A stretch of DNA of 40,567 bases from Scenedesmus sp. ARA3. Its lineage: Eukaryota > Chlorophyta > Chlorophyceae > Sphaeropleales > Scenedesmaceae. The notes under the pieces were generated by a model. It made no database searches. It was not told the origin of the DNA and saw nothing but the letters and a program-made list of their open reading frames with translations. The translations under genes and the position numbers were made by a program. The stretch spans positions 1-40,567 of the forward strand of contig RWJK01001620.1 of assembly GCA_004335835.1 (NCBI GenBank), in the 5' to 3' direction. Below are positions 12,587 through 35,800 of the stretch, one piece after another. Position 1 is the stretch's first letter. The number at the start of each line of letters is the position of its first letter.

Positions 12587-13144
12587 CAGGAGTGAGGCTG
12601 CAGGGGAGTACCAGCAGCAGCAGCAGCCCGGCAGTGTTAGTATGGAAGAGGAGTGGTGGCAGCAGCAGCAGCGGGAGGAGCAGCAGCTGGCGCAGCAGTG
12701 GCAGCGGCAGCTGAAGCAGTGGGAGCAGCAGCAGCAGGTGGCGGTCATCCGCAAATGGATGGATGACGTGAGTGGCAGGATACGGCCAGCTGCAGTGCTG
12801 TACAGCGGACGACCTGGCTGGCGCACTGTTGCGCATCTCGCTTGGGCAGCCACCGTGTGTTTGAAGCGTCGCACTGTTTGACTCACTCTCAGACTCTCGG
12901 CATATACGGCTTAGTTGCCACCTGCTGCTGCTCACATGTGTGTGCTGCTGCTGCTGCACCGCAGGTGTCGTCCAAGCTGGTGCCGTTTGTCAAAGGCGTG
13001 CCACTTCCTGATGCCGACATCAAGCGCATGGCTGATGCAGCAGTGGCCAGCCTCACCAGCAGCCTGGGCAGCATCAGCAGCAGCATCAGCAGCAGCAGCA
13101 TCGGCAGCAGCCTCGCCAGCGTGGGCAGCGGCTGGGCCGGCGGC

Positions 13145-13190
<46 letters not shown>

Positions 13191-13277
13191 CCAGCCCCTG
13201 GGAGGAGGCTGCTGAGTCAGCTGCCAGCAGCTTAGCAGATGGTATGCAGCAGCTGAGAGATCTGCTGCCATTGTCAG

Positions 13278-13309
<32 letters not shown>

Positions 13310-13312
13310 GTT

Positions 13313-13344
<32 letters not shown>

Positions 13345-13580
13345 CTCAACTTGGCAGGGCTTGCAGGCAGCTGCTGGTCGCATGATGACTGTCTTCTCTA
13401 GCGCTGGGCAGCTGCAGATCAGCAGCACTGGCAGCAGCAGCAGCAGCAGCAGGGAGCAACAGCAGCATGATGCTGGCAGCTCAGATGGCTTGCTAGGGAT
13501 GACTGCTGACAGCATGATGCATTTCTTCCAAGGAAGGGACAGGCAGCAGCAGGAAGGGCAGCAGCAGCAACAAACCAAAG

Positions 13581-13612
<32 letters not shown>

Positions 13613-14053
13613 GAGTGGTTTTCGGATATAGCAGCAGGTACAGGGGCAGACACAGCAGTTGCAGCCACAGCTGGAGCTGTTGCCAAGGCTGCTACAGAGC
13701 TTCAAGCAGCAGCTGCTAGTGCAGTAGCAGCGACAGCAGCAACGCTGTCAGGGGACTCTGGTGCTGACGCCGGCACTGCTGCAGCGACAGCAACAGCAGC
13801 AGCGGCAGCAGCAGCTGCAGCAGCAGATGCAGAGGTAGTCAATATGTATCCACCTGGCAAGCTGCTGTTTATTGTCAGGCAGGAAGATCTGGCAGCAGCA
13901 AGACAGCAGCAGCAGCAGCAGCAGCAGGCCTTGTCAGGCAGCAATGGTGGTGCAGACCACTATGATGAGGAAGGATCTGAACTACTGGATGATGAATTGG
14001 GTCCTGCAGGCAGCAGCAGCAGCACCATAGGGAGGCACAGACACCCACCATCC

Positions 14054-14089
<36 letters not shown>

Positions 14090-14316
14090 TCGCGCTGGCA
14101 GGGGCTGCAAGCAGCCGCCGGCCGCATGATGACTGTCTTTTCAAATGCTGGTCAGTTGCAGATCAGCAGCGGCGGATTGGAGCAGCAGCAGCAGCAGCAG
14201 CAATCTCGGTGGCAGGACATCCAACACGCAGCCGGCCGCATGATGACTGTCTTCTCTGGAGCTGGCCAGCTGCTGATTAGCAGCAACCCTGCCGCTTTCA
14301 ACCCTGCAGCAACTGA

Positions 14317-14351
<35 letters not shown>

Positions 14352-14656
14352 CGTTCAGGTCGGCTGTTGCTGCCCTAGCGCGGCTGAAGCCTGGCAATAC
14401 ATCAGGCAGTACAGCAGCAGCAGGCAGTACAACAGCAGGCAGTACAATTCAAAATGCCAGCTGGCACATGCAGGAGCCACAGCTGCCGCGGGGCCTTGGC
14501 AACTGCAAGCATGTGCTGCTGCAGGGTGAGAGGGCAGGGCATTTCGAGCAGTTGGTACTGCATCCAGACATGTTTGGAGATCATAGGACGCGCAGCTACA
14601 GGGCGGCACTGCTGGACTTGCTGAAGCGCTCTGCACTGAGCCGCGGCAGCAGCTGA
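7666..14656 (+). CDS. Class 3 (DAG-lipase-like) lipase with large Q/S/A insertions
   Basis: Exons: 7666-7819, 8037-8701, 8942-9055, 9396-9489, 9878-9984, 10846-10976, 11240-11337, 11777-11922, 12387-12767, 12965-14656. They are in phase and give about 1193 aa. A small extra exon (candidate 10592-10624) may lie between the fifth and sixth. Lipase class 3 features: PAYFIAVDHAQQAIIWAIRGT, the nucleophile elbow GHSLGAG (Ser about 406), Asp in SHDPVPRLS (about 466), YPPGKLLFIV, and the C-terminal GDHRTRSY supplying the His (about 1170). By family it would hydrolyse acyl esters of acylglycerols. Low-complexity Q, S and A tracts fill exon 2 and exons 9-10, and about 600 residues separate Asp from His. 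Three copies of a WQGLQAAAGRMMTVF motif sit within exon 10. The start at 7666 is the best in-phase Met, but an upstream exon is possible. Confidence 0.82.
8812..8857 (+). repeat. Echo of the 5' end of lipase exon 3
   Basis: Matches 8936-8980 (acceptor CTGCAG and the GTPLLDTALL coding start), displaced about 123 bp upstream in intron 2, with two missense-like changes. Confidence 0.8.
9060..9210 (+). repeat. Two echoes of the lipase exon 3 3' end, separated by CAG runs
   Basis: The SHLR-plus-donor end of exon 3 (about 9040-9062) recurs at about 9098-9120 and 9178-9202. Between the copies are CAG runs of about 11-14 units. Here the sense-strand intron triplet is CAG, unlike most introns of this window, which carry CTG. 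Confidence 0.8.
10140..10475 (+). repeat. Array of echoes of the lipase exon 5 3' end
   Basis: The exon 5 end (WGMLQATK plus donor GTGCGG, true end 9984) recurs with donor-like sequence at about 10157-10189, 10331-10353 and 10433-10460, and without it at about 10257-10277. Surrounding units share ATGCATGC-rich filler and are spaced roughly 80-190 bp. All lie in the intron downstream of exon 5. Confidence 0.82.
10592..10624 (+). CDS. Candidate mini-exon of the lipase gene
   Basis: A 33-bp in-phase segment with AG before and GT after (encoding HALTLLQNCKF) that could join exon 5 to exon 6. The family usually has a helix of about this kind before the LLREEL segment. The adjacent sequence (VLRRLLALLREELRHLSQ) is itself a partial duplicate of the exon 6 start, so the boundaries cannot be fixed by eye. 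Confidence 0.25.
10638..10792 (+). repeat. Two echoes of the 5' end of lipase exon 6
   Basis: About 10638-10680 copies the ALLREELRHLSQ start of exon 6 (true copy 10846-10885) with only silent differences in the core. About 10740-10790 is an internally deleted version joining LLREEL directly to PGYR. Both are upstream of the true exon. Confidence 0.82.
11531..11698 (+). repeat. Two echoes of the 5' end of lipase exon 8
   Basis: Copies at about 11531-11578 and 11647-11697 of the first 50 bp of exon 8 (true copy from 11777), covering the catalytic-Asp segment RWTTSLIYSHDPVP. Both break after the same codon. Compared with the true exon, most differences are silent (CAT/CAC, CCG/CCC). The second keeps a CTGCAG acceptor. 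Confidence 0.9.
11978..12258 (+). repeat. Three echoes of the 3' end of lipase exon 8
   Basis: Copies end at about 12050, 12147 and 12256, and the first two keep a GT donor. The copy at 12079-12147 encodes exactly the same 23 residues as the true exon end (GELCGVDWAGQL...EYTQ) although five codons differ, all silently. The first copy has five silent and three missense changes, and the third is degraded. A TG microsatellite lies at about 12179-12193. Confidence 0.92.
13345..14290 (+). repeat. Three in-frame coding repeats within lipase exon 10
   Basis: The segment W-Q-G-L-Q-A-A-A-G-R-M-M-T-V-F-S-x-A-G-Q-L is encoded at about 13353-13420, 14096-14170 and 14210-14282, each flanked by poly-Q or poly-S tracts. 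The reading frame stays open through all of them, so these are protein repeats, unlike the intronic echoes. The helical, partly hydrophobic units could be binding or membrane-contact motifs (inference). Confidence 0.85.
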
Positions 14657-15943
14657 GGGTGGCTGCGGAGACCCATGGTTGTGTTTGACAAGGCGTTTCT
14701 CTGTGCATAGCACGGGGTGGAGGGAGACATGTTATTACCTGGACAGGCGACTGTTGTGTGGCTGCAGCAGCTCAGATGACGCTGTCAGTGACAGCTGAGG
14801 TTGCGCTGCAGGGTAGCTGCTGCTGTAGCAGGCACTGTGTTGGTGCTGCTGGAATGATGCTCATGAGGCAGTCACTGTCTGGCTGACAACTGTGACAGCA
14901 GCAGCAGCAGCGCATCATTTGCTGTGCTTGCTGCTGCGCCAACAGCCACTAGGCTGTCACTGAATGAGCAGACAGGCAGCAGATGCCGGCTGAGGCATCC
15001 CCCTGACTTGCATCTGTTATTTGTGAGCTGAGCAGCAGACGTGCCTTGAAGAGCCTTCCAACATCAGGATCTTATTGTTGTCATAATACTTTGGGGCTTG
15101 GAGATCCATGCTGTGAGAGAGGTCTGTTACAGGGGTGGGCAAGCTATCACCCTAGAGCGAGTCACTTGCCCCTCTTTCAGCTCACATATCTTGAGAACCC
15201 GATAGCAAGCCACAAGATGCAACCAAAGTAAAACTCCAGAGTGCTGTTGGTTGTGCTGCCCAGAACAAGGCAGTTTGGCTTTACTACAGTTGTGTATGTG
15301 GGCTGGGCAGCTCCCGGCCAGGAGGTGGGTGTGTGCAGCCTGACGTCTGTTGCCTTATGCCACCTGCTGCGACTGGTGCATGCCACATTACGTTGAAAGC
15401 AAGGATTATTGTTTCCATGCAAGTTGGTTACATGTGCATCCTTGTCACAGAGAGTTCCACCACAGGAACGATTCCGTCATCGAGGCTATAGCATGCTAGC
15501 TGCAGCTACAGCCAGCTGCCGCGATCTGACACCTTCTACACCGGCTGCAGTAGTAGCATGCATGGAAACTTGAGTTTCTGGGACTGTATAAAGTCTCGTA
15601 TGCTTCAACCGCAAGCAGCTGTATAGGTGGTTGTGTAGCTACAGAACCACGCATTGGAGGAATCCAAGGCAGTATCGATTCGAGTTCCAAGTTGCGTTCC
15701 ATCCTGTGACAAGTTTGCGTCAGACTGATAGCCTTCGCACCTTCTCAATCGTGCTTTTGAGCACGTAAGCAGCAGACGCAGCCTCTCCCCGCGTGGGACG
15801 TACGTTTTGCTGCGCCAATCTCGATTGCATCCGCGAAAGTGTCTTAGCTGCTTGATTTAGAAGATAAAAACCCTCTTAAAACCTTGTGGCCGTCGGACAT
15901 ACCCGCGAGCTGTGTGTTGACTGACCTTCCAGCGCCCTGCAGC
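14657..15943. other. Intergenic: lipase 3' flank and Ca2+-ATPase promoter region
   Basis: No protein-like frame. The first part is probably the lipase 3' untranslated region. No plus-strand TGTAA was found within it. The last part should contain the ATPase promoter; an AT-rich GATAAAAA at about 15863-15870 lies some 75 bp before the ATG and is the only TATA-like element noticed. Confidence 0.55.
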
Positions 15944-27346
<11,403 letters not shown>

Positions 27347-27471
27347 TGGGATTGGATCCTTTTGAGTTCTGTGCGATGCGCCATGGCTGAAAGTTCTGGC
27401 GCGAGTGGAGCTTGCACGATGAGTGAGCAGCTCTGGCTGTACTGCAGCTGGAGCTGATTATTCGAGGCATG

Positions 27472-27622
27472 CCATGCTGAGTCAGCAGCAGAGGAAGCTG
27501 AGAAGGCAGCAGAGGGCAAGAAGAGCAGCGGCTGGCTCAAGGGCAAGGGCAAGAAAGATGCGAAGCAGTACGAGCGGACAACCAGCGGCAGGAGCGACAG
27601 CGCGGCATCCCTGAACTGATTC
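27472..27622 (+). repeat. Echo of the Ca2+-ATPase C-terminus and stop codon, in the 3' flank
   Basis: About 145 bp repeating the last coding segment (true copy about 27205-27350), including the stop. The copy stays open and reads EAEKAAEGKKSSGWLKGKGK then ERTTSGRSDSAASLN-stop. At least six differences are silent third-position changes (for example GAA/GAG, GCG/GCA, GGT/GGC, CGC/CGG, AGT/AGC). No splice junction borders this end of the exon. Confidence 0.93.
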
Positions 27623-27715
27623 GGGTGTGTCTGCTGGCTGATTGTGCACTAATGAGTGATCCGGTGCGGGGTGTGAGCAGTCTTGGCCGTGCTGTATGTG
27701 GCAGCTGCCGGCTGG

Positions 27716-27925
27716 TGGCAGGCGGCTTGGTGACTGGTGTCAAATCCGCCTTGTATTAGAAGCGATGGTGTATATGCGGTAATGTGCGCAGCTGGAGTGG
27801 AGTGGAGGAGCCGGTGCTTGACTGGCTGAGGCAGTTGACTCGTGGCAGGCGGTTTGATGAATGGTGCCACATCTGCATTGTATTAAGAGTGATTGTGTGT
27901 ATGCTGCGCAGCTGGGAGCGGAGAA
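27716..27925 (+). repeat. Degenerate tandem repeat, period about 127 bp
   Basis: A segment containing GGCAGGCGG, TTGTATTA and GCGCAGCTGG landmarks occurs twice, at about 27717-27800 and 27844-27915, with moderate divergence. It does not match coding sequence in the window, so tandem duplication here is not limited to exon ends. Confidence 0.75.
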
Positions 27926-29803
27926 ACAGGCATGTGGCTGCCCAATTGGCTGGCTGAGTGACCAGCAGCTGTTGATTTGAGGTTTGAAGTGCCTGCAGAG
28001 GCCAATAGCGGGGTTTGGGTTTCAGCTCGTTGCTCGAGGTGAATAGCCAAGTAGAGTACCTGGCGCTGCATGATGAAGGACGCTGCTGCAGCACCAAGGC
28101 GCACTGCTGTGCCCTTGGTTTCTGCATGCATGTATGCAACTTGTGTCCTGATGCTTAGGAGTTGCTGCAGTGTTGTTACTTGAGCAGTTCAGCGGTGTAG
28201 GTTTTTAAAAGCCGACAGCCTGTTGTTTATACAAGAGATCGGGATGAGCTGTGGTGCACAGATATCACAGTCTGAAAGCGAGCCAGAGTTGTGTCTCGCC
28301 TTGTGTGCTGCAAGCATGCACAGTGTGCAGTCCACAGCTGCCACTGCCTGCTGCCAGCAGAAGGCTGTTGCATTCGTAACTCTCCGTTTCATGGCAAATG
28401 CATTCAATGGCAGCATGTCAAATCTCCTTTCATATCATCACATACCAGAAACCAAAGGCAGTGTGGACGTTGGCTTCTATGTGTGTGTTTGCTTTCTGCG
28501 TGGCTGCCAGGCCAGTGCTACATCTCTGAAGGTCACGTGTTGAATCAAAAACACAACTTGATCCGGTGTGCGGCACAACGCAATTGCTGCTGTTGTGCGC
28601 TGGGTTGCTTTGTCATCATTATCAGCACTTGCTTGAGCTACTCGCATGATCACAGCCTGTGATAGCCGGCATAGCTGAGGAGAAGTGATTGTGGCTAGCT
28701 CAAGTTCACGTTTTACCCTGACTGTCCTGCTATCAGTTTGATTGTGGCAAGCTGGTTGTGAGTGCTGCCTGCTGTTTCAGCAGTGGCTGCTGCTGCCATG
28801 ATGGTGTTGTGCCTGCAAAAGTCAGCCAACCAATCGCATTGGTGGCCTTGCTGAAAATCGCAGGACCACCAGAGGTGTTTAAACTCTTTGAGGCATGGTT
28901 GAGGCTTCAGCACATGTTGTTACTGCATGAACCAGGCACAGGCTGCCAACTGTGCGCCTTGGTCAACGGCCTGCACATCAAGTGTGTGTTGCATGGAATT
29001 GCATGCTACAACAGCGCGTCCAACCCAATCATATCGTTATTATTAGCTGGTTGCTTCACAGTTTTGCTTGCCGCTACAACGATGTGCAGCACACAGCCTT
29101 GCAGCCTCGAGTCCTGACTGTCTGTGGCGTTTGCTGTGAAATTGTGGCAACTGCCATACTCTGCTGCAAGCAAAGAAGGAGTGGCATGTGCTGCAGTTGA
29201 GCACAGAGTGAAGCCTCTCAGCATGGCGAGGACATGTCATTGGGGCTGAGGGTGGCTGCTTCTGCTGGCCTCACGGAGCATATCTTTTGTTTAGCTGTGT
29301 GGACACTATGGCAATGCTGTGTGGACATTGTGGCACCAGCTCCTGCAGGCTCATCAAGCTGCTGTCGTCGGTGCTGCGTTCAAGTTGCTTCACATCAAAG
29401 CAGGCACAGGACCAGCATGGTGTGCTGCTGTGGCTTGCATGGTAACCTAATTCTTGCAAATAAGAATTAATTCTATCACGGCTGGCTGGTTGCACATGCG
29501 CATTATGTCGTTTGCTAGCAGCGCGACCATCTCGATGCGCATTGATTGCAAGAACGTTATCAGCTCAACATACAACTGTGAGCGCCTGCCACCAGCAAAC
29601 TCACGGTATGCACATAGCTCCTGCGTATGAATTCCTGTCAATCACTTGACCAAAAACCCAAACCAGAACACTAGCCCTGGACTGCATGAGCCTCACAGCA
29701 ACTCCATGCAACAAAAAAGCGACCGATGCCCGGTATTCTAGTTGGGGCTGCCACACTGGCAGGCTTGCGCTTGGCAAGCTCTCATCTAATCAACAACCAC
29801 CTG

Positions 29804-32800
29804 CTACTTCTTTTGTTTCTTTCCCTTTTCATCCTTTGCTCCCTTTTTGCTGCTGCCGCCGCCAGCGGCTGCTGCTGCTGCCGTGTCTGCTGCCGCGCCC
29901 TTGATTGCTGCCAGTGCTGGCGTGCGGTCTGCCCACTTGTGCAGTGCTTCGTCCACCTCCTGCGGCACCGCTTGCACCTGCACACCACCAGATGACAGCA
30001 AGCCGTGCATGCGCAGTCAAGCACAGCTACATGCAGCAGTCAGGCACAGCTGCAAGCTCATACTCTTACAGAGGCAGCCTGAGGCCTGCTGGACAGGATC
30101 AACCAAACGTAGCTTGGTACATCAACTTGCGCGCCCGGATGCTGCGAGTTGCAAGACGTTTCAAGCAAATTTTGTTTGCGAGCAGCCGCAGCGCTCACCC
30201 TGCAGAGCCAGTGCAGGAACTCCTGTATGTCCACCGGGTGCATCTTCAGCCGCTCCCGCCGCACCGGCGTCAGCAGGCCAGACACCACAGCGTCCAGCGC
30301 ACCTGCAGAAACACACAAGAGACAGCAAACAGCACATCAGCCCTGCCAACAACAACGTATCAGGCTGGTTGGCAAATGCACCTGCATTTTAGATGACCTG
30401 CGCTTGGCTGATGTTTGAGGAGCTGCACAGCTGCTGCATCCTGCTTGTGCTGCAGCTGCTGAGAGTGCAGTATGACTGTTCACGTCTCGTGTTCTGCCTC
30501 AACACTGGCACATCCAATCTCTTGTGTCGCAGCCGTTTGAAGCACCTACTGCACCTCACCTGCTGCGTAGCCCTCGCTGAGCTGTGCCAGCGTGCTGAGG
30601 TCAAAGTCGTACGCCAGCTTGCCGCCATGCCGCGCAAACAGGCCCGGCCAGATCAGCTGCAGGACAGGACAGCACACCAGCAGCCACCAGCTAAAAGCAT
30701 GCAGCAGCAAGCAGCACAGCTGGCTTGTAGGACCACAAGAAGCCATGCAGCACATGCCCTCGGCCCAAGTTCTTCCCAACACGGCCAGCCACCGTGTGCA
30801 ATGCCTCACTGACAGCCCTGGCGCAGGCTGCCACCCCGATTCTGCTTGCAGATCTACAACTCAAGCCCTTGAAGGGCTTCACCCACTCACCCGCCGTGCC
30901 GCGTAGTCCGGCAGCGGCATTTGCAGCGCCTTGCTCCACACGCCCATGAAGGCCTTCTCGTCCTTCTTGGCCGCCAGCCACGGCTCGCGGCTGGCGCCAA
31001 CCAGCAGCACGCGGTCGCCCGGGGCCAGGCCCTTGAGTTCGCGCAGCAGCTCCTTCTTGATGCGGCTGAAGGGCTCCTGCAGCAGCAGCAACAACCAGAA
31101 CGGATTAGAATGCAGACGGCAGCATGCTGAGTTTGCTGGGCCGATGCAAAGGCAGCAGCTCCTTCTTGATGCGGCTGAAGGGCTCCTGCAGCAGCAAAAA
31201 ACCAGAATGCAGTTGATGCATCTAGCATATGAAGACGGCAGCACGGTCGCCCGGGGCCAGGCCCTTGAGCTCGCGCAGCAGCTCCATCTTGATGCGGCTG
31301 AAGGGCTCCTGCAGCAGCAGCAACCAGTGCGCAACAAACCAAAGCAGGAAAACATGTAAATATTGCTGATTACACTGTGCTGCAACGGCACTACAGCAGC
31401 GTGGAGGAAGTCAGGCGGCGCAAGCAGCTCTCTCAGCAAGTCCTAGCTCTGTGGCTGCATGTCGCACTGTGCGCGCCCACACGCACCTGCCCCCCAAACT
31501 CCTTGGCCTTCTTCTTGTCGCTGACAAACACCTTCTCCACCTCATCAATATAGATCACGGACGGCGCCATGGTCTTCGCCACCTGCAGCAGCAAGCAACG
31601 GGCCATGACATGTCAATCTGCTTTGCTTTCTACCAGCTGAAGCCAGTGCAGCATCAAGTGCTACTGGAGGCAATGCGCAAGCATGCATGTTTGTATCCTG
31701 GCAGCGGTTGCCTGGGTTGCTGTGTAGCCTCTGCAACCCCACCTTAAACACCATGTGCAGCAGCATGGCCACCGCCTTGCCTGGGTAGTGGCCGTCGGTG
31801 TTGCGCGGCGACAGGTCGAAGAAGCAAGAGCCGCTCAGGTGCGCGATGGCCTGCACCGAAGGCAGGGGCAGCACGGGCAGATTCCGCTTTCAGTGCAGCT
31901 GTTGTTCCCTTCCGTCTTCTGCACCGTACAGCGACTGCTGCTAGCCCTGCCTTCCATGTTCGGCTCAACTGAGATGCAGCACGTACTAAATAAACCAACA
32001 TACCCAAGACCAACATGCACGTGACATCACGCAAGAGTGAGAGCCTACTCATCCATACACGAGTCACGCGACAGCGCGCGCCCACCTGCGCCACCATGGT
32101 CTTGCCAGTGCTGGGCGCGCTGTACAGCAGCAGGCTGGGCTCAACCGAGACATACAGCACATTGCAAACCAACACTCATGACCGACATGCACTACTTGTT
32201 GGAACACCTGCCACACCACCGCCCACCTGCGCCACCATGGTCTTGCCGGTGCTGGGGGCGCCGTACAGCAGCAGGCTTTTGATGTGTGGCAGCCGCTCGT
32301 GCGCCAGCTGGCTGCCCAGCGGCAGGATCGCAAACTCCGTCACCGCCTGGCGAATCTGCGGCAACCAACCACACAAAAAACGACAGCAGCAGCGAGCAGC
32401 AGCAACAGGAGCAGAAGCAGCAGCAGCAGAAGAGTTGGCACAAGCTGGCTGCCCAGCAGCAGAGTCGCAAACTCCGTCACTACCTGGCGGACCTGACGCC
32501 ACCAACCACACACAAACAGTAAAAAGCAGCAGCAGCAGCAGCAGCAGCAGTTGGACCTTCAGCTGCTAGCTGGTGACATCTGAATTGCAGCGTGTGTTTG
32601 GCAGTAACAAGCCCTGCTGCGTGTAATGTACGGTGCACTCAGGTTGCACCTGCGCCAACGAGGGGTCTGGGATGATGCCTGCAGCTGCCTTCTCCAGCGT
32701 GGTTCCCACCAACAGCGACAGCAGCAGCAGCAGCAGCAGCATGCGTAGCCGCTAGCTGGCAGCCAGCAGCAGATGACATCTGTTTTGCACCGCATGTGTG

Positions 32801-35800
32801 CGCACCTGTGCCAGCGAGGGGTCTGGGATGATGCCAGCCTTCTCCAGCGTGGCTCTCAACAGCGGCAGCAGCAGCAGCAGCATGCATAGCCGCTAGCTGG
32901 CAGCCAGCACCAAATGACATCTGTTGCGCACCGCATGTGTGCGCACCTGTGCCAGCGAGGGGTCTGGGATGATGCCTGCCTTCTCCAGCGTGGCTCCCAT
33001 GAAGGAGTAGCCGCCCAGGTAGTCTGCCAGCTCCACCTTGGGGGGGCTCACCAGCACACCGTTGCTGGCCAGCTCGGCAAACAGCGACTCCATAGAACGG
33101 TCGGCCTGCAGGGAAGACACAGGGAGGTCATTGGCGTTTATTGCAGGGAATTTGAAGACAGTGCACGCCGTTGCTGGCCAGTTCGGCAAACAGCGACTCC
33201 ATGGAGCGGTGGGCCTGTAGGGAAGCAGAAGCAGTGGAGAGCAGTGCTGGCCAGCTCAGCAAACAGCGACTCCATGGAGCGGTCCGCCTGCAGTGCAGCA
33301 GAGGCAGACACAGGGAGGCAGTTCAACACCTGTGTGCCTGCGGTTATTGGCCAGCTGGCTAACAGCGACTCCCTGGAGCGGTCACCCTGGCGCAACACAG
33401 GCACTCACAAAAGTTTCTTCGTGGCGTAACACTGTGTGCGTACAGCTAGCTTGTCCAGGAAATTACAGGGTACATAGCACATAAGCGCACCGTGGGGTCC
33501 TTTTTCTTCTTGCCCTTGCCCCCCTTGGCCTTCTTGCCGCCCGCCCCTTTCTTGGCCTTGCCGCCCTTCTTCTTCTTGGCCTTCTTGCCTGCTTTTGCCG
33601 CTGCCTCTGCCGCCACCAGCTCCTTCAGGTTGGCCAGCAGCGTGCGCATCTCCTCGTCAACCTGCAGGGGCATAGACAAAGCCCTAGTGCAACTGAGACA
33701 CGCAGGCTATGACGTGGCTTCGGCATTACGTTTCATGTGATGGCCAGGCGTCAACACCATGCTGGATCCAGCTGGTCCTGGCAGCTGCACAGCAAATGCG
33801 CGTCCACATACTTGCCTGGAATTGAACAACTTAGTTGTTGCTGCCTGGGCGCTACTGCCTGCTGCCGCGGCATCCCCATACAGTGAAGTGAGGCAACACG
33901 CTGCACTTCATGAGACCCGCCCAGCCGCACCTGCTGCCGGACCTCCTCAAACACAAGCGGCCGCAGCTCATCTTTCAGCAGCTCCGGGTCGTGCTGCTGC
34001 TCCCAGCTGGCGCCCCCAGGGGCGGGCCGCTCCTGCCACTTGCCGATGTACTCAGCCACGGCCCCTTCTATCAGCGGGATGAAGGCGCTGCTGATGACCT
34101 CAGCTGTGCCGCTGCCCTCTGCAGCGGCATCACCTGCAGCGCACAGCAGCCACATGCAGCAGCACTCCAGTTCCCCTTTTCAGCTGCAGTGTGATGCAAC
34201 CCCTGGACTCAAGGGATGAAGGCGCTGCTGATGACCACAGCAGTGCCGCTGCCCCCCGCAGCGGCATCTCCTATGTGAAACAAACAGCCACAGGCAGTAG
34301 GACGTTGGCTGTCTGCATGAGCACAACATGACCCCGTGCCTACTATAATCAAGCAGTTGCTTGATGAGGATGTGGCTGGCATCATGCGGCTCACGATAGC
34401 TGATCTCATTGGGCTAGAAACGTGCATTGCCGCTCACCCTTGCCGCCGCCCTTAGCGTCTTTGCCTGCCGGCTTCTTGGCTGCTGCTGCGCCTGGCTTGC
34501 CGCCCTTCTTGGACTTGTCGGCAGCAGCAGCAGCCTCGTCAGCCAGCAGCTCCTCCACAGACGGCAGCGGCGGCTGCAGAATCACCTGCAGGAACAACAC
34601 ACGCGATGCACACAAGGTGCGTGTGAAGAACAACTATGTGGTGAGCTGCTCACAGGCACCTGATATGCTGGAGCGAACATGACTTGCTGCTCAAGATGCA
34701 CATGCTTATGGGCTGTGCTGCTCCCAGGAGAGGTTATGGCTGGTCCATTAGCTTGCAGGTGCGCAAGGCATGAAACCAGTTGTGCAGCATACCTTGGAGC
34801 CGCCTGCTTCCTCTGGTGGCAGGTCTGGGTACTCGCCAGTTTGTGGGTTGCGGTTGGCAATGAACCAGGCGTTGATCTGCATGGCAGAAGGTAGCAAGCA
34901 AACCATGCTGTGAGCTAGTAGATTTCTACATCAATACGTGCAACATGCCTAGGAGGCCCTTGCCTGCGTGAGGTTGAGCCTTTTGTGCATGCAGTCGCTC
35001 CGCATGCTTAGCTCACTTTGTCCTGGATGGCCTCTCGCATGTCCTCCCCTTCTGTCTCCAGCACCTTGGCCTTGAGCGACACAACAGCATCGTCATACCT
35101 GCAGCAGCGCAGCAGCCGCAAGCTGCAGTGTGAGCAAGAGTCATACCCTCCTTGTTTCAAGACTGCACAAGTAACAAGACCTTCATCTGCCACCCAAAGC
35201 AACACTACCCTGTAGTTGCAGCGCACAATGATGCACGCTAACACTGCCTGGTGACCACAACCGTGCATGCTCACTTTCTCAATGTGCCATGTTCCGGGTC
35301 CAGCAGCTGCTGCTTGCGCGCTAACAGGTGCCGTGCCTCAATGGCCTGTGGGTCAGCTTTGGGGTCAACAGGCTGCAGCACAGCCAGGTTTCGAACACCC
35401 AGCAGCAACAGCAGCAACAGCAGCAACAGCAGCAGAAACACTGTTGCCAGTGGCAGCATCAACACATGTGTGCAGCTGCATCTGCTGGAGCACGCAGCAG
35501 CTGCAAGTGGCATTACATCATGTACAACCGAGCAGGTCGTTTTGAAACAAACCAACACCCACCCAGCAACACCCAGCTTGCGCGCTACGATCCTGTGCTT
35601 GTACTGCCCAGGCACCCACCTGGGGCTTCATGCCCACAAACACCAGCTCCTGGTTGGCCTCCTGCCGCACCCTGTTGCGCCACAGGCAGCCGCGCAGCAT
35701 GCTCTGCGCAACCAACACAGCACGGCACAGCAAGCCAGGTGAGGGAGCTGCGCCCTTCAACTACCATACAAGCAGCGCCGCGACGTGGCGCAACAATACA

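Larger units (their letters stand above)
27347..29803. other. Convergent 3' flanks of the Ca2+-ATPase and DRC11 genes
   Basis: No gene is supported. The interval holds the ATPase C-terminal echo (27472-27622), a degenerate tandem repeat with a period of about 127 bp (about 27716-27925), and then about 1.9 kb without recognisable coding sequence, triplet runs or repeats. No plus-strand TGTAA downstream of the ATPase, nor minus-strand TGTAA downstream of DRC11, was noticed, so the polyadenylation sites cannot be placed. Confidence 0.6.

Noticed and set aside
12317..12959. Cys-rich and Leu-rich minus-strand frames opposite lipase exons 9 and 10
   Set aside because: Antisense reading of CAG runs in a coding exon.
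28758..29117. A 119-residue plus-strand open frame between the convergent genes
   Set aside because: No homology recognised and no supporting splice structure; probably 3' flanking sequence.
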